Notes: a model not told the origin generated them from the letters alone. Positions 1 to 6,942 are shown, counted from the first letter of the stretch. The stretch is DNA of 10,129 nucleotides from an uncultured Bacteroidota bacterium (GCA_946480675.1 CAMLKS010000059.1:1-10129); one strand, 5' to 3'. A program made the numbers and translations.

Positions 1-291
1 AACTGTAAAAAAGTTCTTTATCCTGTAATATTGGTAACCCATACCAAGGCCTGCAGAAAAATTATCTGAAAAACGGTAGCCTACTATAGGTGCTACATTC
101 ACATTCGTTACCGTACCGAAACCAAAGCCGAAACCGCCACCAAATATGATATTGCTGGCATCAAAGCCTTTATCTTTTTTTACCCTTGTCTTATTATTCT
201 CATCTACCGGGCGTCCGCTGCTGCTATATACTTCCTGTGCCGATGCCTGCATGCCCAGGCATACCAGTATTACAAATGCTATATATTTCAT
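1..291 (-). CDS. Outer-membrane beta-barrel protein, N-terminal part (partial)
   Basis: The gene starts with ATG at 291 and is open for 97 codons to the window edge, so the C-terminal part is missing. Residues 1-18 form a signal peptide: two-residue start MK, a hydrophobic stretch, then a signal peptidase I site ASA before Gln19. A short polar, charged linker follows (about 20-45). From about residue 46 the sequence becomes Gly- and aromatic-rich with alternating hydrophobic residues (IIFGGGFGFGFG, then VAPIVGYRFSDNFSAGLGMG and YQYY). This is the pattern of the first strands of a small Bacteroidota outer-membrane barrel, including a typical 'GYRFSDNFSAG' turn. The protein is therefore predicted to be exported and inserted in the outer membrane; no substrate or function can be assigned. 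It lies 99 bases downstream of the dehydrogenase gene on the same strand, and I see no convincing promoter or terminator in that gap. The barrel assignment is by pattern only. Confidence 0.7.
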   Translation of the reverse strand, partial: MKYIAFVILVCLGMQASAQEVYSSSGRPVDENNKTRVKKDKGFDASNIIFGGGFGFGFGTVTNVNVAPIVGYRFSDNFSAGLGMGYQYYRIKNFFTV

Positions 292-390
292 GTCTGGTAA
301 ACTGTAGTGTACGAAGTTAAGGTTTAAAACGGTTTGTCTGCCCTTATATTGTCAATTATGAAGCTTCGCAGCATAAAATTGTCTTAAAGA

Positions 391-1797
391 TCAGTCGGCA
401 AATATCTTACCGGGATTCAATATATGATTTGGATCAAAGATATTTTTGATGTCTTTCATCAGTTGCAATTGCACCCTCCCAAAGGCTATATCCATATAAC
501 TTTTTTGCACGAACCCTATACCGTGCTCGCCCGATATGGTACCACCCAACCGCACTACTTCTTTAAAGAGCTCACGTATACCCAGTGGAAGTTTATGGTT
601 CCAGTCATCATCGCTCATGTCAGCCTTCACTATGTTCACATGCAGGTTGCCATCACCTGCATGCCCATAGCATACCGATTGGAAACCGTATTCCTTGCCT
701 ATTCTTTTGATAATGCTCAGCAGTTCCGGCAGTTCTGCCCTTGGCACAACGGTATCCTCTTCTTTATATATCGAATTACTCTTTACAGCCTCGCCCACCT
801 TACGCCGCAATGCCCATAGCATCTGTTTCTGCTCATGGGTATCGGCAAAGAGTATATCGTCTATATCAAAGCGCTGCACAATGCCTGATATAGCCTCCAT
901 GTCTTTATACAGTTCATCTATATTATTGCCATCCACTTCTATCAGCAGGTGTGCCTGTATAGCATCGGGCAGGGCTATACCTTCTGCCTTTGTATAGCGC
1001 ATCGACCATTCCAGTGCATCGCGCTCCATAAACTCCAGCGCCGAAGGCATATAACCTGCCATGAATATGGCATTCACCGCCTCGCATGCCTGTATCGCCG
1101 AGCGGAAGGGCACCAGCATCAGCAGGTCTTGCTGCACGGCAGGCACTAGTTTCAGTACTATCTTGGTAATGATGCCCAGCGTTCCTTCACTGCCCACTAT
1201 CAGTTGTGTCAGGTTATAACCCGTGGCATTCTTCAGCACATTAGCACCTGTCCATATCACTTCACCATTAGGCAATACCACTTCCAGGTTCAGCACATAG
1301 TCTTTCACCACACCATATTTCACGGCTCTTGGCCCACCTGAGTTTTCAGATACATTACCACCTATAAAACAGGAGCCCTTGCTGGCAGGGTCGGGCGGGT
1401 AAAACAAGCCTTCCGCCTTCACCGCTTCCTGCAGCACTTGCGTTATCACACCCGGTTCTGTTATCACCTGCAGGTTGCGTTTATCTATATGCAGTATCTT
1501 ATCGAAGCGTTTCATATCCAGCACCACGCCACCATGCACGGCCAGTGCACCGCCGCTAAGGCCCGTGCCTGCACCACGCGGTGTTACAGGTATGTGGTGC
1601 TCGTTGCAGTATTTCATGATGCTGCTCACAGCACTTACCGTTTGCGGTTGTATCACTACTTCAGGCAGGTAATGCAGGTCTTCGGTCTGGTCGCTGGCAC
1701 TGTTCTGTAGCGCCTCTTCATCTGTAAACACACCCGCTATCCCTTCTATCGATTTAAAAAAGTTCAGGTCGGCTTCGGTTATCTTATGATATGCCAT
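391..1797 (-). CDS. FAD-linked 2-hydroxyacid dehydrogenase, GlcD / D-lactate dehydrogenase type
   Basis: This is a flavoenzyme of the GlcD/D-lactate dehydrogenase family, which oxidises 2-hydroxyacids such as D-lactate or glycolate to 2-oxoacids. I number from the in-frame ATG at 1818, the longest reading (475 aa). The N-terminal PCMH-type FAD-binding domain covers about 50-225, with PRGAGTGLSGG at 80-90 and a Gly-rich GGNVSENSGGPRAVKYG at 153-169. The C-terminal FAD-oxidase domain follows. It carries GHAGDGNLHVN (385-395, His386 and His393) and SGEHGIG (429-435, Glu431 and His432), the family's metal/substrate site, and ends in the usual NPGKIF. I prefer the second ATG at 1797 (468 aa). The protein then begins MAYHKITEADL, as I recall for homologues, and the 1818 ATG lies only 12 bases after a terminator hairpin. 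No GlcE or GlcF partner is adjacent, so it probably works as a single subunit. The exact substrate cannot be read from the sequence. Confidence 0.9.
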   Translation of the reverse strand: MAYHKITEADLNFFKSIEGIAGVFTDEEALQNSASDQTEDLHYLPEVVIQPQTVSAVSSIMKYCNEHHIPVTPRGAGTGLSGGALAVHGGVVLDMKRFDKILHIDKRNLQVITEPGVITQVLQEAVKAEGLFYPPDPASKGSCFIGGNVSENSGGPRAVKYGVVKDYVLNLEVVLPNGEVIWTGANVLKNATGYNLTQLIVGSEGTLGIITKIVLKLVPAVQQDLLMLVPFRSAIQACEAVNAIFMAGYMPSALEFMERDALEWSMRYTKAEGIALPDAIQAHLLIEVDGNNIDELYKDMEAISGIVQRFDIDDILFADTHEQKQMLWALRRKVGEAVKSNSIYKEEDTVVPRAELPELLSIIKRIGKEYGFQSVCYGHAGDGNLHVNIVKADMSDDDWNHKLPLGIRELFKEVVRLGGTISGEHGIGFVQKSYMDIAFGRVQLQLMKDIKNIFDPNHILNPGKIFAD

Positions 1798-1822
1798 GGC
1801 TGCAAAGTTCTGTTGCATCTGC

Positions 1823-1830
1823 CTAAAATA
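1823..1830 (-). promoter_or_regulatory. Weak -7-like box before the dehydrogenase gene
   Basis: The minus strand reads TATTTTAG here, 7 of 8 positions of the Bacteroidota -7 consensus TAnnTTTG. It is 25 bases upstream of the ATG at 1797 but only 4 upstream of the ATG at 1818. It overlaps the T-rich tail of the preceding terminator and has no TTG at the expected -33 distance, so it may be chance. Confidence 0.2.
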
Positions 1831-1859
1831 AAAATGCCCTCCGTTGCGGAAGGCATTTT
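1831..1859 (-). terminator. Intrinsic terminator of the Cys-rich mini-protein gene
   Basis: The minus-strand RNA can form a 13-bp hairpin: AAAATGCCTTCCG, loop CAA, CGGAGGGCATTTT. It is complete apart from one G-U wobble and runs straight into TTATTTTA, giving a U-rich tail. Read on the plus strand the same stem has a C-A mismatch, so the better fold is on the minus strand. It lies 22 bases after the stop codon of the small gene and directly before the dehydrogenase gene. Confidence 0.85.
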
Positions 1860-1881
1860 CAGTATAACTAACCCGTAAGGA

Positions 1882-2091
1882 TTATGATTTCTTTTCGCTT
1901 TTTTTAGCGTCTTTGCTTTCTTCTTTTTTAGCTGTTTCGTCTTTGTGGCAAGATTTCTTTTCACCTTTCTTGCAGCACTCTTTCTTCTCTTCTTTCTTGC
2001 AGCAAGCTTTATCGCCCTTGCCTTTACCATCGCATGCAAAAGAAGCACCTGCTATCACGAGGGCACCCAGTAATAAAGTAAGTTTTTTCAT
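1882..2091 (-). CDS. Small secreted Cys/Lys-rich protein, metallothionein-like in composition
   Basis: This 69-residue protein has no family I can name. Residues 1-19 are a signal peptide (MKKLTLLLGALVIAGASFA), followed at once by Cys20. The SFAC junction fits signal peptidase I better than a standard lipobox, though a lipoprotein is not excluded. The mature part is about 50 residues, almost all Lys, Glu, Asp, Ser and Cys. It has six cysteines (20, 30, 31, 39, 40, 48) and His49 just after Cys48. Two near repeats, CCKKEEKKE and CCKKGEKKS, put CC pairs nine residues apart, and the tail from about 50 is Lys/Glu-rich with no Cys. Such composition suggests binding of soft metal ions in the periplasm or outside the cell; that is inference. 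The frame extends to a TTG at 2115, but the signal peptide begins at the ATG at 2091, so I use that. The gene stands alone between psd and a strong terminator. Confidence 0.8.
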   Translation of the reverse strand: MKKLTLLLGALVIAGASFACDGKGKGDKACCKKEEKKECCKKGEKKSCHKDETAKKEESKDAKKSEKKS

Positions 2092-2121
2092 ATCAGATGT
2101 TTTAAAAAATTTCAATTATTT

Positions 2122-2129
2122 GAAAGGTA
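2122..2129 (-). promoter_or_regulatory. Possible -7 box for the Cys-rich mini-protein gene
   Basis: The minus strand reads TACCTTTC, one base off the TAnnTTTG consensus and off the TACCTTTG seen before psd. It lies 30 bases upstream of the ATG at 2091. The nearest upstream TTTG is 15 bases away, shorter than the usual 17-23, so support is modest. Confidence 0.35.
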
Positions 2130-2179
2130 AAGATATAGAATTATCAAATATCGCCGCTTTTCAGGCAGATTTTAACATT

Positions 2180-2839
2180 TTAGCTGATACTCCCCAATAC
2201 TGTGACACCACCCTGCACCATATCACCTATTTTCACATCTATCTTCGTCCCCAACGGGAAATAAATATCCACTCTCGACCCGAAGCGGATGAAGCCGAAC
2301 TCTTCATTTTGTTTCATCGGTTGGTTTTCTTTTACATAGTAGCATATACGCCTTGCCAGCGCACCGGCTATCTGGCGCATCAGTATTTCCGTACGGTTAT
2401 TGCCCACCACTACCGTGGTGCGTTCGTTCTCGGTAGATGATTTGGGGTGCCATGCCACCAGGTATTTACCGGGATGATATTTCATGTATTTGATGATGCC
2501 TGTGATAGGCGTACGGTTTACGTGCACATTCAGCGGCGACATGAAAATGGATACCTGCAGGCGTTTGTCTTTAAAGTATTCCGGTTCAAAGGTTTCTTCT
2601 ATTACCACCACTTTGCCATCGGCAGGGGCCACGTATTTACTGTCGTTATAAGTATAGTCGCGCGCCGGTATGCGGAAGAACCAGATAACCCAGAACCACA
2701 ACAGGAAACAGGGTACCTGTATAAGCCAGAAAAGCCAGGATAGGTCGGGCAGTAAAAACTTATAACTTGCCCACCATATGATGGCCCATAAAACAGATGC
2801 AATAATGATATATCGGTATCCCTCGCGGTGTATAGACAT
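2180..2839 (-). CDS. psd: Phosphatidylserine decarboxylase family protein
   Basis: This enzyme decarboxylates phosphatidylserine to phosphatidylethanolamine, the last step of PE synthesis, at the inner membrane. At 219 residues it is the short form of the family. Two hydrophobic segments (about 10-29 and 33-56) anchor the N-terminus. The catalytic part then shows APADGKV (71-77, Asp74), FMSPLNVHVNRTP (99-111, His106), a WHPKSSTENER segment (130-140, His132) and the self-cleavage motif FGSR (186-189). By family knowledge, the chain cuts itself between Gly187 and Ser188, and Ser188 becomes the pyruvoyl cofactor of the small alpha subunit. All key residues appear present, so the enzyme should be active. 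It is preceded by its own promoter in the 61-base gap after cdsA. The functional link with cdsA is direct: both act in phospholipid synthesis. The phosphatidylserine synthase gene is not visible here. Confidence 0.95.
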   Translation of the reverse strand: MSIHREGYRYIIIASVLWAIIWWASYKFLLPDLSWLFWLIQVPCFLLWFWVIWFFRIPARDYTYNDSKYVAPADGKVVVIEETFEPEYFKDKRLQVSIFMSPLNVHVNRTPITGIIKYMKYHPGKYLVAWHPKSSTENERTTVVVGNNRTEILMRQIAGALARRICYYVKENQPMKQNEEFGFIRFGSRVDIYFPLGTKIDVKIGDMVQGGVTVLGSIS

Positions 2840-2858
2840 GCTTTTATAAAATGTGCGG

Positions 2859-2888
2859 CAAAGGTAAGAAGTATAATGGGTGATGCAA
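2859..2888 (-). promoter_or_regulatory. Promoter of psd (Bacteroidota -33/-7 type)
   Basis: On the minus strand TTG (2888-2886) is followed after exactly 19 bases by TACCTTTG (2866-2859), a full match to TAnnTTTG at the expected spacing. The box ends 19 bases before the psd ATG, which leaves a short leader. It lies wholly in the gap between cdsA and psd, so psd can be expressed separately from cdsA. Confidence 0.75.
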
Positions 2889-2900
2889 CTTTACGATAGG

Positions 2901-3707
2901 TTAAAACATGAACAGGTAAGCGTACACAAAAGCAAAAGGGATAGCTACCAGCAACGAATCAAATCTATCCAGCGCACCGCCATGCCCCGGCATCATGGCG
3001 CCCGAATCTTTTACACCTGCCATACGTTTCAGTTTCGATTCCAGCAGGTCGCCCGCAGTACCCGCTATGGCTGCACACAAGGCCAGTACCACCCAGTCTA
3101 CAATACTATAATAGGCTGAATAATAACCCCATATACCAGCACCAACTACAGTGAGTATAGCGCCACCTACAGTCCCTTCCCAGGTCTTCTTGGGCGATAT
3201 TTCAGAGAAAGGCGTTTTACCTATAAAAGAACCTACAAGGTAAGCCATTGTATCATTCATCCATATCATCAGCACTAATGCCAATGGTATGGAAAGGTGC
3301 ACCAGCCGCAGGTGCAGAAATAATATCATAGGCAGCGATATATAGAATATACCTGCCAGCCCCAGCAATACCGCCATCAGGGCGGTTTGTTTCCTCAATA
3401 CGGCACATAGCATTATCAGTACCGGTACAAACAATAATATAGGATACCCCACGTTCCACACAGGCATCTGCAATAACAACAGCCCTGCGGCAAAGACTTG
3501 TATTGCCCATTGCAACCATTCCGGCCAATACACTTCATTGTTTATCAGCTTCAGCAGTTTGAAATATTCGCGCAGGCACAGGAACTGTATCAACCCTGCC
3601 AATACCACAAAAGCCCATTCATCCCACAGCAACCCTGCCATCATAATGATGCTGAAAACAATAGCGCTGCCAAGGCGGGTAAAGAATGTGGGCCAGTGTA
3701 ATGCCAT
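2901..3707 (-). CDS. cdsA: Phosphatidate cytidylyltransferase (CDP-diacylglycerol synthase)
   Basis: CdsA joins phosphatidic acid and CTP to give CDP-diacylglycerol, the precursor of all major phospholipids, in the inner membrane. The 268 residues are the usual length and are mostly hydrophobic, with roughly eight membrane segments. The C-terminal half carries the family's hallmarks. One is WMNDTMAYLVGSFIGK (149-164) followed by SPKKTWEG (171-178). The other is the PROSITE-type signature at 224-248, with SKLKR, then KD at 233-234, HGG at 242-244 and DR at 247-248; these acidic and basic residues bind the CTP-metal complex. The ATG at 3707 is the natural start: it gives a short N-terminus (MALHWPTFFTRLGSAI) before the first membrane segment, and an in-frame stop lies a few codons upstream. 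It follows the CPBP protease gene by 32 bases with no clear promoter of its own, so the two are probably co-transcribed. Confidence 0.95.
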   Translation of the reverse strand: MALHWPTFFTRLGSAIVFSIIMMAGLLWDEWAFVVLAGLIQFLCLREYFKLLKLINNEVYWPEWLQWAIQVFAAGLLLLQMPVWNVGYPILLFVPVLIMLCAVLRKQTALMAVLLGLAGIFYISLPMILFLHLRLVHLSIPLALVLMIWMNDTMAYLVGSFIGKTPFSEISPKKTWEGTVGGAILTVVGAGIWGYYSAYYSIVDWVVLALCAAIAGTAGDLLESKLKRMAGVKDSGAMMPGHGGALDRFDSLLVAIPFAFVYAYLFMF

Positions 3708-3739
3708 GTGCTGGAAAAATGTTTAGCCGGTAAAGATAA

Positions 3740-4690
3740 TTATATGCTTTCGCTGTTGCTTACTTCCGGTTCTTCATTCCTGAAATTATCCGACCAGTTG
3801 GCAGGTAAGGGAGTGCGGTTCTTCCACAGCATGTAGGCCGACAGGGCAAAGACAGCCGTACCTATCAATGTTACAGCTATGGGCAGATGTTTTGCATCGC
3901 TCAGGGCTTTCAACGTAGGGTCACTTTTCCCCCAATAGCTCATAAGTACCTGGCTGCCATTATAAACACAGTGCGCTGCAATACTACACCACAGCGAGCC
4001 GGTTTGTATATATATGATACACAGGAAGATACCCGCAATAAATATCGACAGGAAATTATATGGTGTGCCATGTATCACAGCAAACATAGCTGCGGTTACA
4101 ATTATCGCCAGCCCTATCCTCTTGCTTTGCAGGTGCAGCAACCGCATCAATACCCCCCTGAAGAATAGCTCCTCGCCCAATGCAGGTATCACCGCCATCA
4201 CCAATAAGGCACGCAGCAGTTCACCGGTGCCGTTCATATTCAGGATAGCCTCAGTGGCTTCTTCTATCTGCTTAGCCCCCTGGGTATCATCGCCCAATGC
4301 TTTCATATCTTTCAGCAGGGCTGCTATTTCTATAAATATCGGGAAGGCACCCAGCATCAGCAGTATGCTCCACAGCAGTTGCACGGGGCGTTGCGGTTTT
4401 TTCAGCCCCAGGTATTCCGCCTTGTCAGGGTGCGTTTGGTTGGCAAACAGTATAGCCGGCAAAATGAAGGAGAATATGGATGACGCGCCTTGCAGCCATA
4501 TGAATACCGATAGTTGTTGCGGGCTGCTTTGCTTGCTCACGTTCAATGCTTCGGTAATACTGTTACCCGTTATCATGGGTACGGTATAATAGGCAAATGC
4601 AAAAAAGAAAGAGATAAACACGAAGGTCATCAACCCGAAAAGCACCAGCTGCAGAAACCACGGGTACTCCCTCCAGTAACGGTTAAACAT
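3740..4690 (-). CDS. CPBP-family intramembrane metalloprotease
   Basis: This is a multi-pass membrane protein of the CPBP (CAAX protease / bacteriocin-processing, 'Abi') family of glutamate-type intramembrane proteases. It has 316 residues and about eight hydrophobic segments, the first at roughly 12-38. The active-site motifs are all present in order: GEELFFRG at 172-179 (Glu173, Glu174, Arg178), His207 in FAVIHG, and AHCVYN at 239-244 (His240, Asn244). After the last membrane segment (about 271-289) comes a polar tail of some 27 residues rich in Glu, Asn and Ser. The substrate is unknown; bacterial members are linked to bacteriocin self-immunity, peptide processing or protein sorting, and nothing here chooses among these. 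It is the first gene of a probable unit with cdsA, which suggests a role at the membrane but proves no functional link. There is a TACCTTTG promoter box 19 bases before the ATG. Confidence 0.9.
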   Translation of the reverse strand: MFNRYWREYPWFLQLVLFGLMTFVFISFFFAFAYYTVPMITGNSITEALNVSKQSSPQQLSVFIWLQGASSIFSFILPAILFANQTHPDKAEYLGLKKPQRPVQLLWSILLMLGAFPIFIEIAALLKDMKALGDDTQGAKQIEEATEAILNMNGTGELLRALLVMAVIPALGEELFFRGVLMRLLHLQSKRIGLAIIVTAAMFAVIHGTPYNFLSIFIAGIFLCIIYIQTGSLWCSIAAHCVYNGSQVLMSYWGKSDPTLKALSDAKHLPIAVTLIGTAVFALSAYMLWKNRTPLPANWSDNFRNEEPEVSNSESI

Positions 4691-4709
4691 TTTTTTAAGA
4701 AATTCTGTT

Positions 4710-4717
4710 CAAAGGTA
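4710..4717 (-). promoter_or_regulatory. -7 promoter box of the CPBP protease-cdsA unit
   Basis: The minus strand reads TACCTTTG, identical to the psd box and likewise ending 19 bases before the start codon (ATG at 4690). The nearest upstream TTG is at 4734-4732, only 14 bases away, so the -33 element is poor or a regulator may assist. Confidence 0.6.
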
Positions 4718-4753
4718 TTATAGTATTGGCGCAATAATTGCATTCCTTCTGTT

Positions 4754-4791
4754 AACCTTATAAATCGAAGGAACCTTTTTCGAACCCTTAT
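4754..4791. repeat. Three imperfect AACCTTAT direct repeats in the divergent promoter region
   Basis: The copies are AACCTTAT (4754-4761), AACCTTTT (4772-4779) and AACCCTTAT (4783-4791), all in the same orientation. They sit between the outward-facing promoter boxes for the CPBP unit and dxs. The middle copy also lies in a small dyad (AAGG-AA-CCTT, 4768-4777). They could be regulator sites or chance in an AT-rich region. Confidence 0.3.
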
Positions 4792-4838
4792 CGTATTTAT
4801 AATGTTATAATAAATCATTACATCACGGCTTTTTTAAT

Positions 4839-4846
4839 TATTTTTG
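4839..4846 (+). promoter_or_regulatory. Possible -7 promoter box of dxs
   Basis: The sequence TATTTTTG matches TAnnTTTG fully and ends 26 bases before the dxs ATG. No TTG is found at the expected -33 distance, and T-rich sequence raises the odds of a chance match. Confidence 0.4.
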
Positions 4847-4872
4847 ACGTTTCATAATCCCGATTTTAGTGC

Positions 4873-6798
4873 ATGGAAGAAATAGCAGCAGGCCCGTTAC
4901 TCAGTAAAATAGATATACCGGCCGACCTGAGGAAGCTTTCTAAAGCCGACTTGCAACAGGTATGCACCGAGCTGCGACAGTTCATTATCGACTGCGTGAG
5001 TGTTCACGGCGGCCACTTTGGCGCCAGCCTTGGCGTGGTGGAACTTACCGTTGCGCTGCACTATGTAATGAATACCCCCGACGACCAGCTGGTATGGGAT
5101 GTAGGCCATCAGGCCTATGGCCACAAGATACTTACAGGCCGCCGCAAGGTGTTTCATACCAATCGTAAATATGGTGGCATCAGTGGTTTCCCTAAGCGCA
5201 GCGAAAGTGAATACGATACTTTCGGCGTAGGCCACTCCTCCACTTCCATATCTGCTGCACTGGGTATGGCTATCGCTTCTAAATACAAGGGAGAGACTTA
5301 CCGCCAGCACGTAGCCATCATTGGCGATGGTGCTATGACGGCAGGCCTGCCCTTCGAGGCGCTGAACCATGCAGGTGTTAGCAATAGCAATGTGCTCATC
5401 ATCCTGAACGACAACAATATGTCGATAGACCCGAATGTGGGTGCATTGAAAGAATACCTTACAGATATTACCACTTCTCATACCTACAACAAGCTGCGCG
5501 ATGATGTATGGAAACTGTTGGGCAAACTGCCTTATGGCGGCTTCCAGCAAGAACTGGCATCTAAAGTAGAAGCAGGCTTGAAAGGCGTACTGTCGAAATC
5601 AAGCAACTTGTTTGAAGCATTAGGCTTACGTTATTTTGGCCCTATAGATGGCCACAATGTGCTGAAGCTGACTGAAACACTGGAAGGCCTGCGCGATATT
5701 CCCGGCCCTAAGCTGCTGCACATCAAAACCGTGAAGGGTAAAGGCTACGACCTGGCTGAAAAAGATCAGACCCTATGGCACGCCCCCGGCACTTTCGATA
5801 AGATAACAGGTAAGATAAATAAGAAAGTAATTACCATCCCCGAACCACCTAAATACCAGGATGTGTTTGGGCATACCATAATAGAACTGGCAGAGAAAAA
5901 CCCGGCTATCATGGGCATTACACCTGCTATGCCTTCCGGTTGCTCCCTCAAATACATGATGGAAGCCATGCCCGACCGCGCCTTTGACGTAGGCATTGCC
6001 GAGCAGCACGCCGTTACGCTTAGTGCCGGCCTGGCTACGCGTGGCATGCGCGTGTTCTGCAATATCTATAGCTCGTTCATGCAGCGCGCTTACGATATGG
6101 TGGTGCACGATGTCGCCATTCAAAAACTACCGGTTATCTTCTGCCTCGACAGGGCCGGGCTGGTAGGCGATGATGGCCCTACACACCACGGTGCTTACGA
6201 TATTCCGTTCATGCGCTGCATACCCAATATGATTGTAAGCGCACCGATGAATGAAGCCGAACTGCGCAACCTGATGTACACTGCGCAGCTGGATGAGAAC
6301 GAATTGCCTTTCGTTATCCGCTACCCACGCGGACAAGGTGTAATGCCCGAATGGCGCACCCCGTTTGAAAAGATAGAAATAGGCAAAGGCCGCGTGATAA
6401 AAGAAGGGGAGGACGTAGCGATACTGACCATTGGCCACCCCGGCAACTTTGCCGTGAAGGCTTGCAACATGCTGAAAACAGAGGGCTTCAACCCTGCGCA
6501 TTACGATATGCGCTTTGCCAAGCCGCTGGATGAAGCCATGCTGCACAACATAGCTAATAAATTCAGCAAGATAATAACCGTAGAAGACGGCACCATAGTA
6601 GGTGGCTTCGGTAGCGCTGTGCTGGAATTCATGGCCGCTAACAACTATACACCTGAAGTAAAGATGCTGGGCATCCCCGACCGTATAGTAGAACACGGCA
6701 AGCCTGAAGAACTGCACCGCGAATGCGGTTACGATGCAGAAGCCATCGTTGCAGCCGTAAAAGAAATGGCAGCGGTAAACAATAGTGTTTTAGCATAA
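4873..6798 (+). CDS. dxs: 1-deoxy-D-xylulose-5-phosphate synthase
   Basis: DXS condenses pyruvate with glyceraldehyde 3-phosphate to make 1-deoxy-D-xylulose 5-phosphate. This is the first step of the MEP route to isoprenoids and also feeds thiamine and pyridoxal synthesis. At 641 residues it is full length and cytoplasmic. The thiamine-diphosphate domain has HGGHFGASLG (45-54, His48 the likely proton-transfer residue), FGVGHSSTS (117-125) and the cofactor motif from GDG (151-153) to the NDNN at 179-182. The pyrimidine-binding domain holds IAEQHA (375-380) with catalytic Glu377, then DRAGLVGDDGPTHHG (426-440). A transketolase C-terminal domain from about 500 ends with GGFG and HG motifs. The ATG at 4873 gives the expected short N-terminus before the conserved CTELRQFI segment. 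It is the first gene of the plus-strand half, is transcribed away from the CPBP unit, and ends in its own terminator, so it is probably monocistronic. Confidence 0.97.
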   Translation: MEEIAAGPLLSKIDIPADLRKLSKADLQQVCTELRQFIIDCVSVHGGHFGASLGVVELTVALHYVMNTPDDQLVWDVGHQAYGHKILTGRRKVFHTNRKYGGISGFPKRSESEYDTFGVGHSSTSISAALGMAIASKYKGETYRQHVAIIGDGAMTAGLPFEALNHAGVSNSNVLIILNDNNMSIDPNVGALKEYLTDITTSHTYNKLRDDVWKLLGKLPYGGFQQELASKVEAGLKGVLSKSSNLFEALGLRYFGPIDGHNVLKLTETLEGLRDIPGPKLLHIKTVKGKGYDLAEKDQTLWHAPGTFDKITGKINKKVITIPEPPKYQDVFGHTIIELAEKNPAIMGITPAMPSGCSLKYMMEAMPDRAFDVGIAEQHAVTLSAGLATRGMRVFCNIYSSFMQRAYDMVVHDVAIQKLPVIFCLDRAGLVGDDGPTHHGAYDIPFMRCIPNMIVSAPMNEAELRNLMYTAQLDENELPFVIRYPRGQGVMPEWRTPFEKIEIGKGRVIKEGEDVAILTIGHPGNFAVKACNMLKTEGFNPAHYDMRFAKPLDEAMLHNIANKFSKIITVEDGTIVGGFGSAVLEFMAANNYTPEVKMLGIPDRIVEHGKPEELHRECGYDAEAIVAAVKEMAAVNNSVLA

Positions 6799-6813
6799 GT
6801 TAATTTTAATAAT

Positions 6814-6860
6814 AAATCAGCCATTGTAGTAGCTCACTATGATGGCTGATTTTTATTTTA
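6814..6860 (+). terminator. Intrinsic terminator after dxs
   Basis: AAATCAGCCAT (6814-6824) pairs with ATGGCTGATTT (6842-6852). Two wobble pairs and TAGT/ACTA extend the stem inward to a five-base AGCTC loop (6831-6835), making a 17-bp hairpin. TTTTATTTTA follows. It starts 15 bases after the dxs stop codon and separates dxs from the MutS-like gene. Confidence 0.9.
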
Positions 6861-6942
6861 CAGATATGTCTGCCCCTTATCATCACTTTAGTATCCCTCA
6901 CGAATAAAATTCTTAGAAAACAATAACACTACCTTTACGCCA

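Noticed and set aside
354..375. Inverted repeat TATGAAGC/GCAGCATA after the dehydrogenase gene as a terminator
   Set aside because: The stem has two internal mismatches and is not followed by a T-run on the minus strand.
1779..2048. 89-codon very basic frame on the minus strand (KKRRKSAARKVKRN)
   Set aside because: It resembles a ribosomal-type basic protein but is a frame-shifted reading of the Cys/Lys-rich gene that runs through its terminator; no independent start signal.
1913..2440. 175-codon open frame on the plus strand
   Set aside because: It spans the antisense of the Cys-rich gene, an intergenic gap and part of psd. The Phe/Ser/Leu-rich start is merely the complement of the Lys/Glu-rich coding sequence.
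4014..4589. 191-codon open frame on the plus strand
   Set aside because: Antisense to the CPBP protease, whose active-site motifs show the minus strand is the coding one.
4806..4811. TATAAT, an E. coli-type -10 sequence
   Set aside because: No matching -35 at the right distance, and the rest of the window uses Bacteroidota-type boxes; likely chance in AT-rich sequence.
4897..5550. Long 217-codon open frame on the minus strand
   Set aside because: It lies wholly antisense to dxs, which has complete catalytic motifs; its product has no recognisable domain and reads as a shadow of the dxs codon pattern.
6127..6717. 196-codon open frame on the minus strand
   Set aside because: Antisense to the conserved C-terminal half of dxs, with no domain, promoter or coding context of its own.
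6930..6937. TACCTTTA as promoter of the MutS-like gene
   Set aside because: It is one base off consensus but only 5 bases before the ATG with no -33 TTG; transcription would begin at or after the start codon and no downstream in-frame start fits the protein.
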